Source: JAOTYV01 sp964469835 (GTDB lineage: Bacteria; Pseudomonadota; Alphaproteobacteria; UBA8366). From it: a stretch of DNA of 5,889 nucleotides. The position numbers were made by a program, and so were the translations under genes. Shown in pieces: positions 1-5,432 of the stretch (positions within the stretch are counted from its first letter, which is position 1; each line of letters starts with the position of its first letter). The notes beneath the pieces were generated by a model. It was not told where the DNA came from, searched no databases, and saw only the letters and a list, made by a program, of their open reading frames with translations. The stretch lies in the NCBI GenBank assembly GCA_964469835.1, contig CAYYBI010000052.1, positions 1-5,889 on the forward strand. The letters are read 5' to 3'.

Positions 1-912
1 ACCTTTAACATCGGCGTGCGCTATCAGAAGGAAGGCTTGAACGACCTTGGCGGCGAACTGCTTGTGGACGCAGTCGTCGGTGACAGGCTCGGCGCGACGG
101 CCGCGTTCGTTCAACCGCTGGATCCGGCAACGCGTTATTTCATCAGCTCGTCCGTCGGATATCTCGCGCGCGATGTAAACGTGTTCGAAGACGGCTCACG
201 GGTGGCCGAAGTACGGGTGAGTGAGTTGGACGCAAATCTCAGCGCGGCGCGTCAGTTGGAAAATTGGGGCGCGCTCACCGTCGGACTGCGCTACGGCCAT
301 GGTTGGAAAGACATCGATGTGGGAGATCCTACGTTGCCGGACGATGATTTCGGCATCGGTGACGCCTACGGTCGCTTTAATTACGATACGCTCGACGATC
401 TCGATTTTCCAAAAAGTGGCGCCAAGGGTTTCGCCGAGTTCCGCCGGTCGACCGCGACGCTGGGTGGCGAGGAGGATTTCAGCAGGGTCACGCCTGAATT
501 CGTGATTGCCAATACCTGGGGCCGGAATACGATTCTTTTGGGCGGGAGAGCCGGTTTCACCTTTGACGGGGACAGTTCCGCGCAGGATTTGTTCAGCCTG
601 GGCGGTTTGTTCAATTTGCCGGGGTTTTCTGCCGACGAATTGACCGGCGAGAATGTCGCGCTCGGCAGTCTCATCTTCTATCGAAGATTCGGTAAGTCGA
701 CCGGGTTGATCCGGTTTCCGGTATATCTTGGGGCGTCTCTAGAGGCAGGAAATGTGTGGGCGGATCGCAGCGATATGGGTTTCGACGACCTGATCGTAGC
801 CGGAAGCGGGTTCGTCGGTGTCGATACGCCGCTTGGCCCGGTTTATTTATCCTATGGGCATGCTGAAGGCGGAAACGATGCTGTCTACCTGGTCCTTGGC
901 CGGGCGTTCTAG
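1..912 (+). CDS. Patatin-like phospholipase / BamA-type outer-membrane beta-barrel protein, C-terminal part (5' truncated)
   Basis: The frame is open from base 1 to a TAG at 910-912, giving the last 303 residues of a longer protein; the true start lies left of the window. The visible part reads as an outer-membrane beta-barrel: alternating aromatic/hydrophobic and polar residues, many glycines, and a terminal phenylalanine (ending LVLGRAF) as in the C-terminal signal recognised by the BAM machinery. Landmarks are FSLGGLFNLPGF (about residues 198-209), YLGASLEAGNVW (242-253) and DTPLGPVYLSYG (275-286). This set is typical of the barrel that follows a patatin (PNPLA) lipase domain in PlpD/RssA-like proteins, where an N-terminal Ser-Asp lipase is tied to a 16-strand barrel. 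The lipase Ser-Asp dyad would lie upstream and cannot be seen, so catalytic function is inferred. A plain BamA/TamA-family (Omp85) barrel is the alternative. It is convergent with the mod operon and apparently unrelated to it. Confidence 0.8.
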   Translation, partial: TFNIGVRYQKEGLNDLGGELLVDAVVGDRLGATAAFVQPLDPATRYFISSSVGYLARDVNVFEDGSRVAEVRVSELDANLSAARQLENWGALTVGLRYGHGWKDIDVGDPTLPDDDFGIGDAYGRFNYDTLDDLDFPKSGAKGFAEFRRSTATLGGEEDFSRVTPEFVIANTWGRNTILLGGRAGFTFDGDSSAQDLFSLGGLFNLPGFSADELTGENVALGSLIFYRRFGKSTGLIRFPVYLGASLEAGNVWADRSDMGFDDLIVAGSGFVGVDTPLGPVYLSYGHAEGGNDAVYLVLGRAF

Positions 913-1136
913 AGCGGTTCCATTTCGACTATAAGCGACCGGCCGGTATTGAGCGGTCCAGCTGCTATGCGAGAGTCTGGTGTATGAGAAGCGCTTGGGT
1001 TCGAAGGTCCAGCCGGGATGTTGGTTTCCGGCGGCCATTGATGTCATTGTTTCACCGAATATTCCTGCCTGCTTCCAGAAACGACTTCGACCATTTGTAA
1101 GTGAAGCTCCGGGCGATACCTTCACGTCGGCAAAGC
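913..1136. other. Convergent intergenic gap, no gene or clear terminator
   Basis: This stretch of about 220 bp lies between the 3' ends of the barrel gene and modC and is visibly less GC-rich than the mod genes. Seen directly: a perfect 10-bp palindrome ACCGGCCGGT at 938-947; a near direct repeat, GAGCGGTTCCA at 912-922 and GAGCGGTCCA at 951-960; and a weak potential hairpin with arms GTGAAG (1101-1106) and CTTCAC (1120-1125) around a 13-base loop. None is followed by a T-run, so I cannot call a rho-independent terminator in either direction. Short frames cross the gap on both strands, but they use GTG or TTG starts, lack ribosome-binding sites and encode nothing recognisable. It may be a decayed gene or a dispersed-repeat remnant. 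Confidence 0.5.
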
Positions 1137-2270
1137 TCAATCGGTTTCTCCGGACGGCCTAAACCGCTCTGCCCCGTGCCCCAGACTATGCCGGTCGAAC
1201 GCCACCGCCTTGACCAGCGCGTGTACCGGTTTTCCCGGTTTGATGCTCAACTTGTCGAGCGCGTGCCGCGTGATCCGCGCCCAGAGCGGGCAGCCGATGT
1301 CGATCAGCACGTCGACCTGCGGGCCGGGCTCGCCGCCGATTTCACGGACGGTGCCGGGAAATACGTTCAGGATGCTGATATCCCTGGGCTCGGCCAGCGC
1401 GAGCGAGACGTCGCGGGCGCGCACCCGCACGCGCAGCTTCTTGCCGAGGGGAAGGTCCGTATAGGGTACCCGCATCGTGCCGCCGGCGAATTCGAGGACA
1501 GTCAAACCGTCTGCTTCCTCGTGCGACCGAACGGTCGCGGCGATCACCGCGCCGGCTTCGTAGCGGCCGGTCAGCGGGCGAAGGTCGAGCCGGCTCATCA
1601 GGTCTTCCACGCCGCCGACCGCGGCGACCTTTCCATCGGACAGCAGGACCAGGGTGTCGGCGAGCCGGATCACCTCGTCCAGCGCGTGGCTGACATAGAC
1701 GATGGGGATGCCGGTTTCGTCGCGCAGCTGTTCGATAAACGGCAGGATCTCATTCTTGCGGGCCGCGTCGAGCGAGGCGAGTGGTTCGTCCATCAGCAGC
1801 AGCCGGGGATAGGCCAGCAACGCCCGGCCGATCGCCACCCGCTGCTTTTCGCCGCCGGAAAGCGTTGCCGGGCGGCGGTCGAGCAGGGCGCCGAGATCGA
1901 GCAGGTCGATCGCGGTCTCCAGCGGGACCGGGCCGTCGCCGTCGTTCCCGTGCCGCTTCATGCCGTAAGTCAGGTTGCGCAGCACGGACAGGTGGGGGAA
2001 CAGCCGGCCATCCTGAAAGACATAGCCGAGACGCCGGTGTTCCGGCGGCAAATCCACGCCCGTCTCGGAATCGAACAGCACCGCGCCGCCAATGACGATG
2101 CGTCCCGCATCGGGCCGGTCGAGCCCCGCCAGCAGGTTGACCAGGCTGGTCTTACCCGCGCCCGACCGTCCGAACAGCACTGTGACGCCGCCGTGGTCGC
2201 CCGTGTCTGTAGTAAATTGAGCATCCAGCGTGAAGGCGCCGTGGCGGCGGCGGACATCGACCTCGATCAT
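1137..2270 (-). CDS. modC: Molybdate ABC transporter ATP-binding protein ModC
   Basis: A 377-residue ATPase that hydrolyses ATP at the cytoplasmic face to drive molybdate import through ModB. All ABC motifs are present in order: Walker A GRSGAGKT (34-41), Q-loop Gln86 in VFQDGRLFPHLSV, signature LSGGEKQR (137-144), Walker B LLLMDEP (157-163, catalytic Glu162), D-loop SLD, and switch His195. Residues from about 240 to 360 form a C-terminal TOBE/Mop-like domain, which in ModC proteins binds oxyanion and can regulate transport. The FQDGRLFPHLSV segment and the TOBE tail favour ModC over other importer ATPases. E. coli ModC is 352 residues, so this one is slightly longer, with extra residues at the tail. 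The same frame stays open far upstream through modB, so the start must be chosen by context: the ATG at 2270-2268 has a GGAGG seven bases upstream and overlaps the modB stop as ATGA, implying translational coupling. It is the last gene of the operon; no terminator was found after it. Confidence 0.96.
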   Translation of the reverse strand: MIEVDVRRRHGAFTLDAQFTTDTGDHGGVTVLFGRSGAGKTSLVNLLAGLDRPDAGRIVIGGAVLFDSETGVDLPPEHRRLGYVFQDGRLFPHLSVLRNLTYGMKRHGNDGDGPVPLETAIDLLDLGALLDRRPATLSGGEKQRVAIGRALLAYPRLLLMDEPLASLDAARKNEILPFIEQLRDETGIPIVYVSHALDEVIRLADTLVLLSDGKVAAVGGVEDLMSRLDLRPLTGRYEAGAVIAATVRSHEEADGLTVLEFAGGTMRVPYTDLPLGKKLRVRVRARDVSLALAEPRDISILNVFPGTVREIGGEPGPQVDVLIDIGCPLWARITRHALDKLSIKPGKPVHALVKAVAFDRHSLGHGAERFRPSGETD

Positions 2271-2971
2271 GTCCGGGCCTCCGCGCCGCGCGTGGCTTTT
2301 ACCCGGCGCGCGAGCCATTCCGACGCGATCAGCGCCGCGAAGGCGAGCAGGGCCGCGAGGATGGCGAGCCGCGCCGCCGCCGCTTCGCCGCCCGGCGTCT
2401 GCGTCAGAGTATAGAGCGCGATGGGCAGGGTCCGAGTCTCGCCTGGAATGTTCGAGACGAAGGTAATGGTCGCACCGAACTCGCCCAGCGCGCGGGCGAA
2501 GGCGAGCATGCCGCTGGCGAGGATCCCCGACGCCATCAGCGGCAGGGTGATGGTGAGGAAGACTCGTCGTCTCGTTGCGCCCAGCGTTCGTGCGGCGGCT
2601 TCCAGCCCGGGATCGACCGCTTCGAGGGACAGCCGCATGGCGCGCACCATCAGGGGGAACGCCATCACCGCGGCGGCGACCGCCGCGCCCTTCCAGGTGA
2701 AGGCGAAACTGATGCCGAGGCTGGCGTACAACCAGCCGCCGATTATCCCGTTGCGCCCGAGCGCGACAAGCAGCAGATATCCGACCGCCACCGGCGGCAG
2801 CACCAGCGGCAGATGTACCAGGGCGTCGAGTATGGATTTGCCGGGAAAGCGCACCCTTACCAGCAGCCAGGCGACCAGCAGCCCGGCCGGCAGCGCGAAC
2901 ACCACGCTGACCAACGCCACGCGCAGGCTCAACAGCAGGGCTTCGGTCTCGAGCGGGGTCAGGAAGGGCAT
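2267..2971 (-). CDS. modB: Molybdate ABC transporter permease ModB
   Basis: A 234-residue inner-membrane permease; by family knowledge two copies form the molybdate channel and dock on the ModC dimer. Hydrophobic segments are visible at about residues 11-38, 46-71, 92-113, 138-160 and 201-222, fitting the usual five-helix ModB. The cytoplasmic EAA coupling loop is at about 124-145 (EAAARTLGATRRR, then ITLPL). The segment ALGEFGATITFVSNIPGETR (161-180) followed by TLPIALYTLTQTPGGE is close to a ModB signature and separates it from sulfate (CysT/CysW) and other permeases. Start: the ATG at 2971-2969 is preceded on the minus strand by GGTGGA (2983-2978) with a 7-base gap to the ATG, a fair ribosome-binding site. 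The gene begins 13 bp inside the end of modA and its TGA overlaps the modC ATG by 4 bp. Length is normal for the family (E. coli 229). Confidence 0.96.
   Translation of the reverse strand: MPFLTPLETEALLLSLRVALVSVVFALPAGLLVAWLLVRVRFPGKSILDALVHLPLVLPPVAVGYLLLVALGRNGIIGGWLYASLGISFAFTWKGAAVAAAVMAFPLMVRAMRLSLEAVDPGLEAAARTLGATRRRVFLTITLPLMASGILASGMLAFARALGEFGATITFVSNIPGETRTLPIALYTLTQTPGGEAAAARLAILAALLAFAALIASEWLARRVKATRGAEART
2278..2282 (-). promoter_or_regulatory. Ribosome-binding site of modC
   Basis: On the minus strand a perfect GGAGG lies 7 bases before the modC ATG (2270-2268), inside the last codons of modB. It settles the modC start, which is otherwise ambiguous because the reading frame is open for hundreds of codons upstream. 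It is the strongest Shine-Dalgarno match in the operon. Confidence 0.8.
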
Positions 2972-3753
2972 GACTCGTCCACCGCGATAAACCCAGCCTG
3001 CCGATACGCCGTGTGGGCGTCATCGGATTGCAGGTAGGTGAACAATCGCTGTGCCTTGGGCCGGTTCCGGCCGATCACCGGCGCGAGGAAATATAGGATC
3101 GGCGTGGTTTCGGGCAGCGCGGCGACGATCCGCAAGCCGGGGCTCTTGATTGCGCCGGATCGGTAGACGATCGCCGCCGCTTCGCCGCGCGCGGCCAGCG
3201 CAAGAACCGAGCGGGCGTTCGGCTGAAACGCCATCCGGGTTTTCAGGGTGTTCCAGAGGCGGAGAGCTTTCAGCGCTTCCTTCGAATAGACGCCGAGCGG
3301 TGCCAATGCCGGGTCTGCGAGCAGCAGGCGGCTGTCGCCAAGATCGCTGGAGAGATTTTGGTTCAGGGTGAGGCGGCGCGGATCGTCGCGCGGCTGCACC
3401 AACACGAGACAGTTCCGCACCAACGTGACCACATGGCCGCGGTCGATGTGACCGGATCGGGCCAGCGTTTCGATCCAGCGCCTGTCGGCAGAAAGGAAAA
3501 GGTCGGCGGGCGCGCCATTTGCAATTTGCCGGGCGAGCGTGCCGCTGGCTGCGAATACCGCCAGGGCATCGGCTTTCGCGGCTTCGGTATCGGAGAATTT
3601 TCGCGCGAGGGGTTCGATCGCGGGTGCCGTGCTTGCGGCCGCGAAGATCAGCACCCGTTCATGCGCTGCGGCGGCGACAGGGCCGCCCAAGTGCATGAGC
3701 GCGCACAGGAGCGCTGCGAGGGCATAGGCGCCGTGCCGGCGGAATTCTCCCAT
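2959..3753 (-). CDS. modA: Molybdate ABC transporter periplasmic substrate-binding protein ModA
   Basis: A 264-residue periplasmic binding protein that captures molybdate and delivers it to ModBC. The N-terminus is a Sec signal peptide: basic start (EFRRHG), hydrophobic core (AYALAALLCALMHL), and probable cleavage in the AAAAHE area near residue 30. Mature motifs match ModA: IFAAAST (Ser41), VFAASGTLARQI (Ser70), NGAPADLFLSAD, LADPALAPLGVYSKEAL and AAIVYRSGA (Tyr197). By alignment from memory to E. coli ModA, the two serines and the tyrosine that hold the oxyanion are kept, while the equivalents of Ala125 and Val152 look like Leu153 and Ala180. Those contacts are largely main-chain, so binding can survive; molybdate versus tungstate preference cannot be told. 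Start: ATG 3753-3751 overlaps the hisI stop as TGATG. A GTG one codon earlier (3756) is possible and would change nothing important. No independent promoter or ribosome-binding site is visible, so coupling to hisI is likely. Confidence 0.94.
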   Translation of the reverse strand: MGEFRRHGAYALAALLCALMHLGGPVAAAAHERVLIFAAASTAPAIEPLARKFSDTEAAKADALAVFAASGTLARQIANGAPADLFLSADRRWIETLARSGHIDRGHVVTLVRNCLVLVQPRDDPRRLTLNQNLSSDLGDSRLLLADPALAPLGVYSKEALKALRLWNTLKTRMAFQPNARSVLALAARGEAAAIVYRSGAIKSPGLRIVAALPETTPILYFLAPVIGRNRPKAQRLFTYLQSDDAHTAYRQAGFIAVDESCPS

Positions 3754-4142
3754 CACTTTTTGTAAAGCGTCGCCGGGTCGATCTCGGGCTCGGCAATTCT
3801 CACCAGCGCGCCGTCGCGCACCGCCCGGAAATAACAGTTCCGCGTACCCGTATGGCAGGCGACGCCGGACTGATCGACCAGGAGCAGCAGGCTATCCCCG
3901 TCGCAGTCGAGGCGCAGCTCGACAAGCCGTTGCGTCTGGCCCGAGGTTTCGCCCTTGCGCCACAGCGCCTGCCGCGAGCGCGACCAATAGCAGACCTGTC
4001 CGGTCTCTAACGTTTCCGTGAGGGAATTTGCGTTCATCCAGGCCTGCATCAACACCTCGCCGGTGTCATGCTGCTGGGCGATCGCGGCCACCAGACCGGA
4101 TTTGTCGAAGGTGACGGCCTCAAGAATTCCAGGGATGTCCAT
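3753..4142 (-). CDS. hisI: Phosphoribosyl-AMP cyclohydrolase HisI
   Basis: A 129-residue cytoplasmic enzyme that opens the purine ring of phosphoribosyl-AMP to give ProFAR, the third step of histidine biosynthesis. Family motifs are complete: LMQAWMN (31-37), YWSRSRQALWRKGETSG (52-68), DCDGD (79-83) and GVACHTGTRNCYF (93-105). The aspartates of DCDGD are the family's magnesium site, and Cys80, Cys96 and Cys103 are the zinc ligands shared across the dimer. It is the single-domain form without the HisE pyrophosphohydrolase fused at the C-terminus as in E. coli, so hisE must lie elsewhere. The ATG at 4142-4140 sits 18 bp after the metC stop; no good Shine-Dalgarno is visible there, so expression probably leans on readthrough from metC. 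The stop overlaps the modA start by one base (TGATG). It is separated from any other his gene in this window. Confidence 0.96.
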   Translation of the reverse strand: MDIPGILEAVTFDKSGLVAAIAQQHDTGEVLMQAWMNANSLTETLETGQVCYWSRSRQALWRKGETSGQTQRLVELRLDCDGDSLLLLVDQSGVACHTGTRNCYFRAVRDGALVRIAEPEIDPATLYKK

Positions 4143-4160
4143 GGTGCTTTGCGTCGCGGC

Positions 4161-5321
4161 CTATGCTTTGTTGAGCCGGTCGAAACCCTTGTCCAGATCG
4201 GCGAGCAGGTCGTCCGGATCTTCCAGCCCCACGTGAATTCGGAGGGTTTGCCCCGGCACGTTCCATTCGGTTGCCGTCCGGTTCTTCTCGGGCGAGGCGG
4301 GGATGAGCAGGCTTTCGTATCCGCCCCAGCTCGACCCCATGCCGAAGAGCTCCAGCCCGTCCAGCATCGCCGCCACCTTGGTCTGGTCGTCGGTGTCGAC
4401 GACGAAGCCGAACAGCCCGCTGGCGCCCGTGAAATCCCGCTTCCAGATGGTGTGTCCCGGATCGTTGGGCAGAGCGGGATACATCACCCGCGTGACTTCC
4501 TTCCGGTCCTGCAGCCAGCGCGCGATGGTCATGGCGTTCTCGAAATGCCGCGGCAGGCGCACGCCCATGGTCCGCAGGCCGCGCAAGGCGAGATAGACGT
4601 CGTCCGGCCCGGCGTGGTTGCCGAAATAGGACGACCGTGTCTTGACCTGCTCGTAAGTGCGCTCATTGCACACCACCGCGCCCATCATCACGTCGGAATG
4701 GCCGACCACATATTTCGTTGCCGCGTGGACCGAGATATCGACGCCGTGCTGCAGCGGTTTGAAGTAGTAGCCGCCGCTCCAGGTGTTATCCATGATGACG
4801 GTCGCGCCCGCGGCGTGCGCGGCCGCCGAGATCGCCGGGATATCCTGCACGTCGAAGGTCTGGCTGCCGGGGGATTCGGTCCAGACCACCGTCGTATTCG
4901 GTTGAATCAGCGCCTCGATCCCGGCGCCGATCTGCGGATCGTAGAAGCTGGATTCAACACCGAAACCGGCCAGGATCTCGCGGCAGAAATTCCGGGTCGG
5001 CGCATAGGTGCTGTCGGTGACAAGCACATGGTCGCCGGCTTTGACGCAACTGATCAGCGCCATGGTAATCGCCTGCAGGCCCGACGGGGTGAGCACCGTG
5101 CCGGCGCCGCCTTCGAGCGCGGTCATGGCGTCTTCGAGCCCGAAGATTGTCGGTGTCCCGCGCCGGCCGTATTTCACGGCGACGCCGCTCGTCTGGCGGT
5201 TGACGTATTCCTCCATGGTCGGGAACAGGATGGTCGAGGCGTGATAAACGGGCGTGTTGACCGCACCGTGATGGTTCGCCGTGTCGCGGCCGGTATGGAC
5301 CAGCTTTGTGTCTTCTTTCAT
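4161..5321 (-). CDS. metC: Cystathionine beta-lyase (PLP-dependent, Cys/Met metabolism family)
   Basis: A 386-residue cytoplasmic PLP enzyme that splits cystathionine into homocysteine, pyruvate and ammonia in methionine synthesis. The fold-type I signature is complete: KYGRRGTPT (Tyr51, Arg53, phosphate contacts from the partner subunit), Tyr106 in STYAPT stacking on the cofactor, Asp178 in IMDNTW, the Schiff-base Lys203 in ATKYVVGHSD, and Arg361 in LRIHVGLED for the substrate carboxylate. MGSSWGGYESL (328-338, Trp332) is characteristic of MetC rather than cystathionine gamma-synthase or gamma-lyase. E. coli MetC is 395 residues. Start: the ATG at 5321-5319 begins KEDTKLVHTGR, the usual first conserved residues, with GGGTGGGAA just upstream. 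An in-frame ATG at 5387 would add 22 arginine-rich residues that do not look like family sequence, although it too has AAGGGTGG before it. It is the first gene of the five-gene operon. Related substrates (cystine, other beta-C-S compounds) are possible, as in other MetC enzymes. Confidence 0.93.
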   Translation of the reverse strand: MKEDTKLVHTGRDTANHHGAVNTPVYHASTILFPTMEEYVNRQTSGVAVKYGRRGTPTIFGLEDAMTALEGGAGTVLTPSGLQAITMALISCVKAGDHVLVTDSTYAPTRNFCREILAGFGVESSFYDPQIGAGIEALIQPNTTVVWTESPGSQTFDVQDIPAISAAAHAAGATVIMDNTWSGGYYFKPLQHGVDISVHAATKYVVGHSDVMMGAVVCNERTYEQVKTRSSYFGNHAGPDDVYLALRGLRTMGVRLPRHFENAMTIARWLQDRKEVTRVMYPALPNDPGHTIWKRDFTGASGLFGFVVDTDDQTKVAAMLDGLELFGMGSSWGGYESLLIPASPEKNRTATEWNVPGQTLRIHVGLEDPDDLLADLDKGFDRLNKA

Positions 5322-5432
5322 TTCCCACCCGTTTTGTTTATTTCTCGCCGATTGGCGTGCTATGCGTCGCCTGCGGGGCGGCGTCATTCAACCACCCTTG
5401 TTGTTGGCAGACCAGCGGGATTTTGCAGCGAT
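5322..5432. promoter_or_regulatory. Divergent metC / lhgO intergenic region (promoters expected)
   Basis: These 111 bp separate two divergent starts and should carry promoters for both the metC-hisI-modABC operon and the oxidoreductase gene. A weak candidate for the + strand is TTGTTT (5334-5339), 18-base spacer, then TGCTAT (5358-5363), loosely like alphaproteobacterial sigma70 sites. For the minus strand a TTGAAT (5390-5385) exists, but I see no good -10 at the right distance. On the minus strand GGGTGG occurs before both candidate metC ATGs (5321 and 5387). I looked for a SAM-type riboswitch before metC and saw none of the conserved cores I know. Precise promoter positions are inference. 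Confidence 0.35.
5364..5384 (+). other. Possible stem-loop in the metC/lhgO leader
   Basis: The arms GCGTCGCC (5364-5371) and GGCGGCGT (5377-5384) can pair as an 8-bp stem around TGCGG in a + strand RNA, counting two G-U pairs. In a minus strand RNA only the inner four pairs plus an outer two would form, because the wobbles become mismatches. A second small hairpin, CGCC (5346-5349) GATT GGCG (5354-5357), lies beside it. Neither has a T-run, so they are not terminators. Short GC stems are common by chance in this GC range. Confidence 0.25.

Noticed and set aside
847..1140. A 97-codon minus-strand frame bridging modC and the barrel gene.
   Set aside because: It has a TTG start, no ribosome-binding site, overlaps the end of the barrel gene, and resembles no known protein. 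It is kept only as a finding about the gap, not as a gene.
1142..1166. Inverted repeat CGGTTT ... AAACCG near the modC end, considered as a terminator.
   Set aside because: It lies inside modC codons, has a 13-base loop and no T-run after it on either strand.
1101..2414. A 437-codon + strand open frame opposite modC.
   Set aside because: It is antisense to a gene with every ABC motif intact, its composition is what the opposite strand of GC-rich codons gives, and no family is recognisable.
2271..3023. The modC reading frame stays open about 250 codons upstream through the whole of modB, suggesting a 628-residue fusion protein.
   Set aside because: The extension is out of frame with a well-supported ModB, is arginine-rich low-quality sequence, and the modC ATG has a GGAGG and an ATGA overlap. 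It is a GC-driven open frame.
3753..4160. A ModE operator or molybdenum-cofactor riboswitch upstream of modA.
   Set aside because: The region is coding for hisI, with no TATATA-type palindrome or recognisable Moco RNA core.
5322..5432. A SAM-responsive riboswitch in the metC leader.
   Set aside because: None of the conserved cores I know for SAM-I, SAM-II or SAM/SAH classes can be read on the minus strand, and the leader is short.
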